In this document: positions 1-6,227 of the stretch, piece by piece
Layout: each line of letters begins with the position of its first letter
Position numbering within the stretch: the stretch's first letter is position 1
From: an uncultured Xanthobacteraceae bacterium
GTDB lineage: Bacteria > Pseudomonadota > Alphaproteobacteria > Rhizobiales > Xanthobacteraceae
DNA length: 9,146 nt
Reading direction: 5' to 3'
Assembly (NCBI GenBank): GCA_955652195.1
Contig: CATPBC010000332.1
Span: 1 to 9,146, forward strand
The notes under the pieces: model-generated
What the model was told of the DNA's origin: nothing
The model's database searches: none
What the model saw: the letters and a program-made list of their open reading frames with translations, nothing else
Translations under genes and position numbers: made by a program

Positions 1-1
1 G

Positions 2-859
2 CCCGGACTGGGCAAGACGACACTGGCGCAGATCGTGGCCCGCGAATTGGCCGTAAATTTCCGCGCCACTTCAGGGCCGGTCATCGCCAAAGCCGGCGAT
101 CTCGCGGCGCTTCTGACCAATCTCGAAGCGCGCGACGTACTGTTCATCGATGAAATTCATCGGCTCAACCCGGCGGTCGAGGAAATCCTCTATCCAGCCA
201 TGGAGGATTTCCAGCTCGACCTCATCATTGGCGAGGGACCGGCGGCGCGTTCGGTCAAGATCGAGCTGGCGCAATTCACGCTCATCGGCGCGACCACGCG
301 CGCGGGCCTGCTCACCAATCCGCTGCGCGACCGCTTCGGCATCCCGGTGCGGCTCAACTTTTACACCGAGGCCGAGCTTGAAGAGATCGTCAATCGCGGC
401 GCGCGCGTGCTCGGCATCGGGTTGACGGCCGACGGCGCCAACGAGATTGCGCGCCGCGCCCGCGGCACGCCGCGCATCGCCGGACGACTGCTGCGCCGCG
501 TGCGTGATTTTGCCGCCGTGGCGGGGGCTGCCGCCATCGACCGACCAATCGCCGATAAAGCCTTGGCGGCGCTCGAGGTCGACGGCGCCGGCCTCGACGC
601 CATGGACCGCCGCTATCTTTCGACCATCGCAGTCAATTACGGCGGTGGCCCAGTCGGCGTCGAGACGCTCGCGGCCGCGTTGTCCGAGCCGCGCGATGCG
701 ATTGAGGACATTATCGAGCCTTATCTGATCCAGTGCGGGCTTCTGCAGCGCACGCCGCGCGGACGCTTGATCACGGTGCATGCCTTCCGCCATCTCGGCC
801 TGCCCGAGCCGGCGCGAGACCCGGCGCAATTTGGATTGTTCGCCTCAGAGGAGGAATGA
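2..859 (+). CDS. ruvB: RuvB, Holliday junction branch-migration ATPase (5' end cut by window)
   Basis: RuvB is the hexameric AAA+ motor that, with RuvA, drives branch migration of Holliday junctions in recombinational repair. The reading frame is already open at the window edge and starts inside the Walker A motif (PGLGKTT, visible residues 1-7). Roughly 60 N-terminal residues are outside the window, judging from the usual family length of about 340. In order I see Walker B (DEIH, about 50-53), sensor 1 (GATTRAG, about 96-102), the arginine-finger segment PLRDRFG (about 107-113), sensor 2 ([13 protein letters not shown], about 154-166) and the C-terminal winged-helix domain (about 201-266). 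All hallmark residues are present and the frame is intact to the TGA at 857-859. ruvC and ruvA are expected just upstream but are not visible. Identification is essentially certain. Confidence 0.98.
   Translation, partial: PGLGKTTLAQIVARELAVNFRATSGPVIAKAGDLAALLTNLEARDVLFIDEIHRLNPAVEEILYPAMEDFQLDLIIGEGPAARSVKIELAQFTLIGATTRAGLLTNPLRDRFGIPVRLNFYTEAELEEIVNRGARVLGIGLTADGANEIARRARGTPRIAGRLLRRVRDFAAVAGAAAIDRPIADKALAALEVDGAGLDAMDRRYLSTIAVNYGGGPVGVETLAAALSEPRDAIEDIIEPYLIQCGLLQRTPRGRLITVHAFRHLGLPEPARDPAQFGLFASEEE
848..854 (+). promoter_or_regulatory. Ribosome binding site for the GFA gene
   Basis: GAGGAGG lies inside the last codons of ruvB, 9 bases before the GTG at 864. It is the strongest Shine-Dalgarno match nearby and decides the start of the GFA gene, excluding the in-frame ATG at 780, which lies deep within ruvB. 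Its position implies that translation of the GFA gene follows ruvB termination. Confidence 0.75.
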
Positions 860-863
860 GGCC

Positions 864-1244
864 GTGAAGCGTAGTTACGAAGGCGGCTGCCATTGCGGCC
901 GCGTGCGGTTTCGCGTGACGGCGGACCTGGCGCGGGTGACCGAGTGCAATTGCTCGATCTGCAGCAAAAAAGGCTTTCTGCATCTCATCGTGCCGCTGGA
1001 AGCATTCGAGCTGATCAGCGGGAAGGATGCGCTGACAACCTATCGATTCAATACCGGTGTCGCGCAGCACACTTTTTGCGCTACGTGCGGCATTCATCCG
1101 TTTTACATTCCGCGTTCCGATCCCGACAAGGTCGATGTCAATGTGCGTTGCCTTGACGGTGTCGATCTCGCAGCACTCACCATTGGCCATTTCGATGGCC
1201 GCAACTGGGAAGATGCAATGACGGGGCGCGTGCCGTGGAGATAG
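864..1244 (+). CDS. GFA / CENP-V-type zinc-binding family protein
   Basis: This 126-residue protein belongs to the GFA (glutathione-dependent formaldehyde-activating enzyme / CENP-V) fold family. The zinc-ligand cysteine pattern is complete: GCHCG (C9, C11), CNCSIC (C28, C30, C33) and CATCG (C72, C75), followed by the family's FY-PRSDPD-VNVR-LDG region. Members bind zinc through these cysteines. The formaldehyde-glutathione chemistry named for the family is not shown for most of them, so the substrate is unknown. The chosen GTG start (864) has an excellent Shine-Dalgarno and begins just before the domain. It sits 4 bases after the ruvB stop and ends 4 bases before ybgC, so it appears co-transcribed. 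Its presence between ruvB and ybgC is not typical of this locus, as far as I recall. No membrane segment or signal peptide is seen, so it should be cytoplasmic. Confidence 0.9.
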   Translation: MKRSYEGGCHCGRVRFRVTADLARVTECNCSICSKKGFLHLIVPLEAFELISGKDALTTYRFNTGVAQHTFCATCGIHPFYIPRSDPDKVDVNVRCLDGVDLAALTIGHFDGRNWEDAMTGRVPWR

Positions 1245-1248
1245 CGCA

Positions 1249-1731
1249 GTGACGAATGTGCGACTCGACGGCGAGATCCGCGACGGGCGGCACGTGCTGA
1301 CCGTGCGCGTTTATTATGAAGACACCGACTTCACCGGCATCGTCTATCACGCCAATTATCTGCGCTACATGGAGCGCGGGCGGACCAATTACCTGCGCCT
1401 GATCGGCGCCGATCACCGCGCATTGTTCGAAGCGACCGAACGGGAAGCGCCCGGCTTTGCTTTTGTCGTGCGCTCGATGAACATCGAATTCCTCAAGCCC
1501 GCCCGCATGGATGACGTACTCGATATCATCACCGAACCGGAGGAAGTGAAGGGTGCCTCAACGACCGTGCGGCAGCGCGTGATGCGCGGTGACGAGCTTC
1601 TGGTCGAGGCGCGGGTGCGGGTTGCGTTTATTAGCGGCGGCCGAGCACGGCCGATCCCAAAACCGCTGCGCATCGCCATGCGCGCCGATCAGGATTTCCT
1701 CGCTGTCGCCGACCGGGCCGGCGAGAATTAA
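1249..1731 (+). CDS. ybgC: YbgC, hotdog-fold acyl-CoA thioesterase of the Tol-Pal cluster
   Basis: YbgC is a cytoplasmic 4HBT-family thioesterase that hydrolyses acyl-CoA esters. It is the conserved first gene of Tol-Pal clusters, although its link to Tol function is still indirect. The 160-residue product carries the signature YYEDTDFTGIVYHANYLRY from residue 22. D27 aligns with the catalytic aspartate of 4-hydroxybenzoyl-CoA thioesterase, and the ERGR segment at 42-45 is also typical. The E. coli protein is about 134 residues, so this one has modest extensions at both ends. I chose the GTG at 1249 because GGAG at 1237-1240 is well placed and there is no closer in-frame alternative before the domain. 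It follows the GFA gene by 4 bases. A long non-coding stretch separates it from tolQ, so tolQRAB may have its own promoter. Confidence 0.95.
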   Translation: MTNVRLDGEIRDGRHVLTVRVYYEDTDFTGIVYHANYLRYMERGRTNYLRLIGADHRALFEATEREAPGFAFVVRSMNIEFLKPARMDDVLDIITEPEEVKGASTTVRQRVMRGDELLVEARVRVAFISGGRARPIPKPLRIAMRADQDFLAVADRAGEN

Positions 1732-1753
1732 GCACCGCCGGACCGCACGCGGA

Positions 1754-1774
1754 GAGTCTTTAACCTCCTATTAA
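1754..1774 (+). promoter_or_regulatory. Candidate CtrA box with adjacent GANTC (CcrM) site
   Basis: TTAA at 1760-1763 and TTAA at 1771-1774 are separated by exactly 7 bases, which is the full CtrA consensus TTAA-N7-TTAA known from alphaproteobacteria. GAGTC at 1754-1758 fits GANTC, the CcrM methylation site. In this GC-rich DNA such an AT-rich pair is unlikely by chance. It lies about 260 bases upstream of tolQ and just after ybgC. No clear -10 follows at the standard distance, so whether it activates or represses is open. Confidence 0.5.
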
Positions 1775-1793
1775 GCACAACCGGGCTTGCTTA

Positions 1794-1815
1794 GCGCGAT
1801 AGACCGGTGTCGCGC
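1794..1815 (+). other. Stem-loop downstream of ybgC
   Basis: GCGCGATA (1794-1801) pairs with TGTCGCGC (1808-1815) with one G-T pair, leaving a 6-base loop. It starts 62 bases after the ybgC stop. There is no clear T-run after it (CCTAGTTTGG), so it is at best a weak intrinsic terminator. It could be an mRNA processing or stability element. Confidence 0.4.
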
Positions 1816-1978
1816 CCTAGTTTGGACACGTTTCGCGATTGATTTCCCGGGGCCGGGTGACGGGCCGGCTTGGGTTGTCGTGATAATTCGGGTCTCGGTC
1901 GGCGTGCACAAAGCGGCCCGCCTCCGATCGCCGTTTACACCACTATCAGGGCGCGGCTCCGGTCAGGGTTTCCGTCTT

Positions 1979-2010
1979 GGTCCCCATCCCGGGGCAGTTC
2001 GGCTGGGACC
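1979..2010 (+). other. Stem-loop in tolQ leader
   Basis: GGTCCC (1979-1984) and GGGACC (2005-2010) form a perfect 6-base stem with a 20-base loop that contains a CCCGGGG run. It ends 4 bases before the tolQ Shine-Dalgarno sequence, so it could influence translation. The stem is short, so a chance occurrence is possible. Confidence 0.3.
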
Positions 2011-2027
2011 GCCTGAAGGGACGCTCT

Positions 2028-2741
2028 ATGAATCCTGCCGACATCGCGTCGTCGGTCGCGCCACTGACATCGTCAAACCTCTCTCTGTTCCACCTCTTTT
2101 GGCACGCCCATTGGATCGTGGAATCGGTGATGGCAGGGCTGCTTGTCTGCTCGGTTTGGGTCTGGGCTATCGCCATCGACAAGACGCTGCTGTTCGCGCG
2201 GCTGCGGCGCGCCGGCGATCATTTCGAGGAGGCGTTTTGGTCCGGCCAATCGCTCGAAGAACTTTATAAGTCGCTCGCGGTGCAACCGGGACATTCTACC
2301 GGAGCGCTGTTTGTCGCCGCGATGCGTGAGTGGAAGCGCAGCCTCGAAGGCCAGGTCCGCTCCTTGGCCGGATTGCAGATGCGCATCGAGAAAGTCATGG
2401 ATGTCGCTATCGCGCGCGAAATTGCACACATGGAACGCCGGTTGTTGGTGCTGGCTACGGTCGGTTCGGCCGGCCCGTTCATCGGACTGTTCGGCACGGT
2501 GGCCGGCATTATGACGAGCTTCCAGTCGATCGCCGCGTCGCAAAACACCTCGCTCGCGGTGGTCGCTCCGGGCATCGCGGAGGCTTTGTTCGCCACCGCA
2601 ATCGGCCTTGTTGCCGCCATCCCGGCGACGATTTTCTATAATAAATTCAGCAGTGAGGTGAACCGGCAGGCGCAGCGGCTGGAAGGTTTTGCCGACGAGT
2701 TTTCCGCGATCCTGTCGCGGCAAATTGACGAGCGCGGGTGA
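2028..2741 (+). CDS. tolQ: TolQ, proton-channel subunit of the Tol-Pal motor
   Basis: TolQ is the polytopic inner-membrane subunit (MotA/TolQ/ExbB family) that with TolR converts proton-motive force into movement of TolA. The 237-residue product fits the family (about 230). It has three membrane segments: about 29-50, then 138-162 containing the conserved GSAGPFIGLFGTVAGIM, and about 176-203 containing APGIAEALFATAIGLVAAIPA. A cytoplasmic domain lies between the first two. The threonines in the second and third helices that line the proton path are in the expected places. I chose ATG 2028 because GAAGGGA at 2015-2021 precedes it by 6 bases. An in-frame TTG at 1977 would add 17 residues but has no such support. 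tolR follows after 9 bases, showing an operon. Confidence 0.97.
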   Translation: MNPADIASSVAPLTSSNLSLFHLFWHAHWIVESVMAGLLVCSVWVWAIAIDKTLLFARLRRAGDHFEEAFWSGQSLEELYKSLAVQPGHSTGALFVAAMREWKRSLEGQVRSLAGLQMRIEKVMDVAIAREIAHMERRLLVLATVGSAGPFIGLFGTVAGIMTSFQSIAASQNTSLAVVAPGIAEALFATAIGLVAAIPATIFYNKFSSEVNRQAQRLEGFADEFSAILSRQIDERG

Positions 2742-2750
2742 GGGCGGGTC

Positions 2751-3209
2751 ATGGCGGGAGGCATCGCGAGCATTGCCTCGGCTGGCGGAAGCAAGCGCCG
2801 CCGGCGCCGGCCCGTCATGAGCGAGATCAACGTGACGCCCTTCGTCGACGTCATGCTGGTGTTGTTGATTGTCTTCATGGTGTCGGCGCCGCTTCTTACG
2901 GTCGGGGTGCCGATCGACTTGCCGCAGAGCCAGGCGAAGGCTCTCGAACAAAACAACGAACCGCTGACGATCTCAGTCAATGACCGCGGTCAGATCTTTC
3001 TGCAAAACGACGAGATCAAGCTCGATGATCTTTTGCCGAAGCTGAAAGCGATCATTGACGCCCGCGGCGGCAACAGCAACGATCTGATCTATGTTCGGGG
3101 CGACCGGACCGTCGCTTACGGCACGATGATGCGGGTCATGGGGCGCATCTCGGGAGCCGGCTATCATCGCGTCGCCCTCGTCACTGAGGTCGAGCAGGGC
3201 AGCCAATGA
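2751..3209 (+). CDS. tolR: TolR, Tol-Pal motor subunit
   Basis: TolR (ExbD/TolR family) is a single-pass inner-membrane protein whose transmembrane aspartate takes part in proton translocation, with a periplasmic domain that can contact peptidoglycan. This 152-residue protein has a short basic cytoplasmic N-terminus (KRRRRR, residues 15-20). Next comes the conserved EINVTPFVDVMLVLLIVFMV, with the key aspartate at D33. The membrane helix runs to about residue 53. The periplasmic domain of about 100 residues includes the typical RGDRTVAYGTMMRVMGRISGAGYHRVALVTE-type fold, seen here from about residue 115. The ATG at 2751 has a weak AGGG 6 bases upstream. The stop overlaps the tolA start (ATGA), so the two are translationally coupled. 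Confidence 0.97.
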   Translation: MAGGIASIASAGGSKRRRRRPVMSEINVTPFVDVMLVLLIVFMVSAPLLTVGVPIDLPQSQAKALEQNNEPLTISVNDRGQIFLQNDEIKLDDLLPKLKAIIDARGGNSNDLIYVRGDRTVAYGTMMRVMGRISGAGYHRVALVTEVEQGSQ

Positions 3210-4141
3210 AAACCGGCATGACCATATCCTGCGTCGCCCACGCCGCCGCGCTGGTCTTCGGTTTCATGGCCATCTCGGCACAGCCGATGGAGGCCCCGCC
3301 GGTCCAAGCGCTGCCGGTTTCATTCGTTTCCGAAAAAGACTTCAGCCAACTCACCCAGGGCGTGAAAAATGCGCCGGAGCTGAAAATACCCGACATCAAG
3401 CCGCTCGCCGACAAAGTGGACGCGCAAAAATCGGTGGATCAGCTTGCTCCGAAGGTTGCCGACAAGCCGGCGATTACGACCGAGGCCAAACCGGTCGCTG
3501 AATCCAAGCCTGAACCCAAGCCCGAGACCAAGCCGGAGCCGAAGCCCGAGCTTAAAACCGACCTGAAGCCCCCAGAGAAATTGACGGAAAAGCCGGATAA
3601 GCCAAAAACTCCAGAATATCGGCCGGACCAGATCGCCAATCTTTTGAAGAAAGACGCCGCGAAGGAGCCGCCCAAGCGGGATGAAAAACCGGCGCGCGAC
3701 AGCAGTCCAAAATTCGACGCCAATCAAGTCGCCCAATTGCTCGATAAGCGCGAGCCGCAGCGACAGATCGCGACCGCACAGAGCATCAATGATTCTGCCA
3801 CACTCGGCGCCGCCATTGGCGCGCAGAACGCGCAGTTGTCACAGAGCGAGATCGATGCTTTGCGCGCGCGCATTTCTAACTGCTGGAGCCCGCCACCAGG
3901 CATTGACGCCAATTCGAAGCTCTATGTCGTTCTCCGCGTCCTGTTCAAAACCGACGGCTCAATGTCGCAGGCGCCGGTTTTGGTCGAAGGCTCGGCTTCG
4001 CCGCTCGGGCCGGCGCTTGCCGAAAGCGCCAAACGTGCGCTCTTGTTGTGCCAGCCATTTACGATGCTCAAACCTGAACATTACGATCAATGGAAAGATA
4101 TCGAACTTAAATTTGATCCGCACGAACTGCTCGGCGGCTAA
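3206..4141 (+). CDS. tolA: TolA, periplasm-spanning component of Tol-Pal
   Basis: TolA is anchored in the inner membrane by one helix, is energised by TolQR, and reaches across the periplasm to TolB/Pal. The 311 residues comprise an N-terminal anchor (about 5-24) that keeps the S-x3-H spacing (S8, H12) needed for TolQR contact in E. coli TolA. A Lys/Pro/Glu-rich central region (about 55-165) includes KPEPKPETKPEPKPE-type repeats. Two related short helices follow, YRPDQIANLLKKD (138-150) and FDANQVAQLLDKR (170-182). The C-terminal globular TolA/TonB-like domain (about 214-311) has a cysteine pair, C226 and C282. Unlike E. coli TolA (421 residues) there is no long Ala/Glu/Lys helix; the extended charged and proline-rich linker is typical of alphaproteobacteria. 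The start overlaps the tolR stop and CAGGG lies 6 bases upstream. Confidence 0.93.
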   Translation: MKTGMTISCVAHAAALVFGFMAISAQPMEAPPVQALPVSFVSEKDFSQLTQGVKNAPELKIPDIKPLADKVDAQKSVDQLAPKVADKPAITTEAKPVAESKPEPKPETKPEPKPELKTDLKPPEKLTEKPDKPKTPEYRPDQIANLLKKDAAKEPPKRDEKPARDSSPKFDANQVAQLLDKREPQRQIATAQSINDSATLGAAIGAQNAQLSQSEIDALRARISNCWSPPPGIDANSKLYVVLRVLFKTDGSMSQAPVLVEGSASPLGPALAESAKRALLLCQPFTMLKPEHYDQWKDIELKFDPHELLGG

Positions 4142-4159
4142 TAACGCGAACAAACAATC

Positions 4160-5506
4160 ATGATGGTTGACGCTCGATCCGGTTTTCTGTTGACGCGCCG
4201 CCGTACGCTTGCGCTCGGCGCGCTAGTCGGCGCATTGACGTTCACGGCACGGCGTGCCGGCGCCGTTGTCCGGCTGGATATTACCGAGGGTAATTTCCAG
4301 CCGCTGCCGATCGCGATCCCGAAATTTCTGGCCGGCGGTCAAGACGACGGCGACACGGCAAACGCCGTCACGCAGATCGTCACCGCGAACCTGCAGCGCA
4401 GTGGATTGTTCGCTCCGATCGATCCGACGGCCTATATCGAACGAATTGCCAGCGTCGATGCGGTGCCACGCTTTCCGGATTGGCGCAACATCAACGCCCA
4501 GGCGCTTGTCACCGGGCGCATCGGCCGTCAAGCGGATGGGCGTCTGCAGGCGGAATTCCGGCTGTGGGACGTGCTTGCCGGACAACAGCTCGACGGCAAG
4601 CAATATCTCACCACGCCCGACAATTGGCGTCGCATTGCTCACATCATCTCGGACGCGATCTATGAACGGCTCACCGGCCAGGGCGGCTACTTCGACACCC
4701 GCGTGGTGTTCGTCGATGAGACCGGTCCGGCGGAGCGGCGCGTCAAGCGGCTTGCCATCATGGATCAGGATGGCGCCAACGTGCGCTATCTCACCCGCGG
4801 CGACGAACTGGTGCTCACGCCACGGTTTTCACCATCGACGCAGGAGATCACCTATATGGCCTATGGCCAAGGCGATCCTCGCGTCTATTTGTACAACATC
4901 GAAACCGGACAGCGCGAAATCGTCGGCAATTTTCCCGGCATGAGCTTCTCGCCACGTTTTTCACCCGACGGCCAGCGCGTCATCATGAGCCTGCAAGAGG
5001 GCGGTAACTCGAATCTTTTTGTGATGGATCTGCGTTCTAAAGCGACGACGCGGCTCACCGATACCCAGGCGATCGACACAGCGCCTTCATATTCCCCGGA
5101 CGGATCGCGGATTTGTTTCGAATCCGATCGCGGTGGCCGCCAGCAGATTTATGTCATGAACGCCGGCGGCGGTGCGGCACAGCGCATTAGCTTCGGCGAC
5201 GGAACTTATTCCACGCCGGTTTGGTCGCCGCGCGGCGACTACATCGCCTTCACCCGGCAGTCCCAGTCGAAATTTGCCATCGGCGTAATGAAACCCGATG
5301 GAACCGGCGAGCGCATTCTCACCGAAGGATTCCACAACGAAGGCCCCACCTTTTCGCCGAACGGGCGGGTGATCATGTTTTTCCGCGACCCGGGCGGCAA
5401 TGCCGGTCCGTCGTTGTATTCAGTCGATATTTCAGGGCGCAACGAGCAGCGAGTTCCAACGCCGAGCTATGCGTCCGACCCGGCCTGGTCGCCGCTGTTG
5501 TCGTAA
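4160..5506 (+). CDS. tolB: TolB, periplasmic beta-propeller of Tol-Pal, with Tat-like signal
   Basis: TolB is a soluble periplasmic protein that binds Pal through its beta-propeller and TolA through its N-terminal end. The 448-residue product (E. coli 430) starts with a signal peptide bearing consecutive arginines before a hydrophobic stretch ([17 protein letters not shown], from residue 12), which resembles a twin-arginine signal. Cleavage after A-G-A (residue 35) would expose VVRLDI, matching the TolA-binding strand at the mature N-terminus of other TolBs. The TolB N-terminal domain covers about 38-180. Six propeller blades then repeat FSP-x-G / SPDG-type motifs (near 223, 267, 311, 355, 398 and 443). 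No good Shine-Dalgarno is visible before ATG 4160 or ATG 4163; a TTG start at residue 11 is a possible alternative. It begins 18 bases after tolA. Confidence 0.96.
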   Translation: MMVDARSGFLLTRRRTLALGALVGALTFTARRAGAVVRLDITEGNFQPLPIAIPKFLAGGQDDGDTANAVTQIVTANLQRSGLFAPIDPTAYIERIASVDAVPRFPDWRNINAQALVTGRIGRQADGRLQAEFRLWDVLAGQQLDGKQYLTTPDNWRRIAHIISDAIYERLTGQGGYFDTRVVFVDETGPAERRVKRLAIMDQDGANVRYLTRGDELVLTPRFSPSTQEITYMAYGQGDPRVYLYNIETGQREIVGNFPGMSFSPRFSPDGQRVIMSLQEGGNSNLFVMDLRSKATTRLTDTQAIDTAPSYSPDGSRICFESDRGGRQQIYVMNAGGGAAQRISFGDGTYSTPVWSPRGDYIAFTRQSQSKFAIGVMKPDGTGERILTEGFHNEGPTFSPNGRVIMFFRDPGGNAGPSLYSVDISGRNEQRVPTPSYASDPAWSPLLS

Positions 5507-5545
5507 GCCCAAGCGGCTCCACACAGTCGCCGCATTGACGCCTCA

Positions 5546-5553
5546 TTAACCAT
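5546..5553 (+). promoter_or_regulatory. Candidate CtrA half-site upstream of pal
   Basis: TTAACCAT matches exactly the known alphaproteobacterial CtrA half-site. It lies 40 bases after the tolB stop and about 160 bases before the pal start. The second half of a full box is degenerate (AAAA at the expected place). An eight-base match alone is modest evidence; it gains weight because a full box precedes tolQ. Confidence 0.4.
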
Positions 5554-5608
5554 TGCAAAAGCTTTCGGGGAAATCCGCAGGGTAGGGGCTCCGTTGCAAG
5601 GTCCCATC

Positions 5609-5640
5609 AAGGTTGACGGAACCTTCGCTTAACGAAAGCG
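5609..5640 (+). repeat. Two adjacent inverted repeats between tolB and pal
   Basis: AAGGTT-GACGG-AACCTT (5609-5625) is a perfect 6-base inverted repeat. CGCTT-AACGA-AAGCG (5626-5640) is a perfect 5-base one that abuts it. They lie about 100 bases after the tolB stop. No T-run follows. They could be an operator-like element or RNA hairpins in a tolB-pal transcript; function is unknown. Confidence 0.4.
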
Positions 5641-5665
5641 CTGCTAGACCCGCCTGGACGATCAG

Positions 5666-5689
5666 GTCCGGCGGAGGTTACGTCCGGAC
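5666..5689 (+). other. Stem-loop in pal leader
   Basis: GTCCGG (5666-5671) pairs with CCGGAC (5684-5689) over a 12-base loop that displays GGAGG (5673-5677), a Shine-Dalgarno-like decoy. GTCCGGAC (5682-5689) is also self-complementary, and GGAC (5656-5659) with GTCC (5666-5669) offers a competing pairing. The structure ends 13 bases before the real pal ribosome binding site. Confidence 0.3.
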
Positions 5690-5702
5690 ATCGCGGAAAT
5701 AT

Positions 5703-5708
5703 GGAGGG
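5703..5708 (+). promoter_or_regulatory. Ribosome binding site deciding the pal start
   Basis: GGAGGG lies 7 bases before ATG 5716. It overlaps the in-frame ATG at 5701, which therefore cannot be the used start and would also lengthen the lipoprotein signal peptide by five residues. Confidence 0.8.
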
Positions 5709-5715
5709 CACCCGA

Positions 5716-6198
5716 ATGAAAATGGCGAGTATTCTTCGCGGCGCCAAATTCGCTGCCGCCGTTCTGGCAACGCTTGCGATCGCAGGCTGCGCCAAACAAA
5801 CCGACCAAAGCGCGCTGGCCAGCGCCGCAATTCCCGGCAGTCAGCAGGACTTTGTCGTTAATGTCGGCGACCGCGTTTTCTTCGACACCGATTCCTCCGA
5901 GCTTTCCGATCAGGCGCGCGCGACGCTCGACAAACAGGCGCAATGGCTGGGCAATTACAACCGTTACGCCTTCACGATTGAAGGCCACGCCGACGAGCGT
6001 GGCACGCGTGAATACAACATCGCGCTTGGCGCGCGGCGCGCCGAAACCGTCCGCGAGTATCTGGTGTCGCGCGGCGTCTCGGGCCAACGCATGCGCACGA
6101 TCTCGTATGGCAAGGAGCGGCCGGTCGCGGTGTGCAATGATATTTCCTGTTGGTCGCAAAATCGCCGTGCCGTGACGGTGCTCGATCAGAGCTCGTAA
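5716..6198 (+). CDS. pal: Pal, peptidoglycan-associated outer-membrane lipoprotein
   Basis: Pal is an outer-membrane lipoprotein that binds peptidoglycan non-covalently and interacts with TolB, tethering the outer membrane during constriction. The 160-residue precursor has a basic N-terminus, a hydrophobic core and the lipobox IAGC with the acylated cysteine at C25. A short flexible linker follows, then an OmpA-like domain from about residue 46. This domain contains VFFDTDSSELS (54-64) and the peptidoglycan-binding motif GHADERGTREYNIALGARRA (90-109), including the aspartate and arginine that hold diaminopimelate. A cysteine pair (C140, C145) in the VCNDISCWSQNRRAVTVL-like end is common in rhizobial Pal. 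The start is set by the ribosome binding site at 5703-5708. A 209-base spacer separates it from tolB, suggesting an extra promoter. Confidence 0.97.
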   Translation: MKMASILRGAKFAAAVLATLAIAGCAKQTDQSALASAAIPGSQQDFVVNVGDRVFFDTDSSELSDQARATLDKQAQWLGNYNRYAFTIEGHADERGTREYNIALGARRAETVREYLVSRGVSGQRMRTISYGKERPVAVCNDISCWSQNRRAVTVLDQSS

Positions 6199-6227
6199 AT
6201 TTAAGGCTTAGGGGATGAGTTGACCGC

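Larger units (their letters stand above)
1732..2027. other. Non-coding region between ybgC and tolQ
   Basis: About 296 bases without a convincing gene. It contains a CtrA-type box with an adjacent GANTC site (1754-1774), a stem-loop at 1794-1815, a GC-rich inverted repeat (CCCGG-GG-CCGGG, 1846-1857), a TGATAAT -10-like element at 1881-1887 with no good -35, and a stem-loop at 1979-2010 just before the tolQ ribosome binding site. It probably holds the promoter and 5' leader of the tolQRAB operon. I cannot place the transcription start. Confidence 0.6.

Noticed and set aside
71..829. 252-codon minus-strand open frame inside ruvB
   Set aside because: Antisense shadow of RuvB, codon-phase artefact of GC-rich DNA, no ribosome site or domain.
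1763..1769. AGGAGG on the minus strand upstream of tolQ
   Set aside because: The only nearby minus-strand start (GTG) leads to a stop after six codons; the match is part of the CtrA-type spacer.
1881..1887. TGATAAT -10-like element upstream of tolQ
   Set aside because: Good -10 match but only a weak GTGACG -35 at 19-base spacing; kept as a mention, not as a promoter call.
1977..2027. Upstream TTG start giving TolQ 17 extra residues
   Set aside because: The ATG at 2028 has a good Shine-Dalgarno 6 bases away and gives the normal family length; the extension would run through the leader hairpin.
1787..2269. 160-codon frame covering the ybgC-tolQ spacer and the tolQ start
   Set aside because: TTG start without ribosome site, low-complexity translation and overlap with tolQ; not a believable gene.
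2073..2951. 292-codon open frame on the minus strand across tolQ/tolR
   Set aside because: It lies antisense to clearly recognised TolQ and TolR; the composition (many His, Arg, Asp) is typical of a reverse shadow in high-GC DNA and no domain is recognisable.
3505..3550. Repetitive KPEP-type stretch in tolA considered as a mobile or CRISPR-like repeat
   Set aside because: The repeats are short, in frame and encode the expected TolA linker; no spacer structure.
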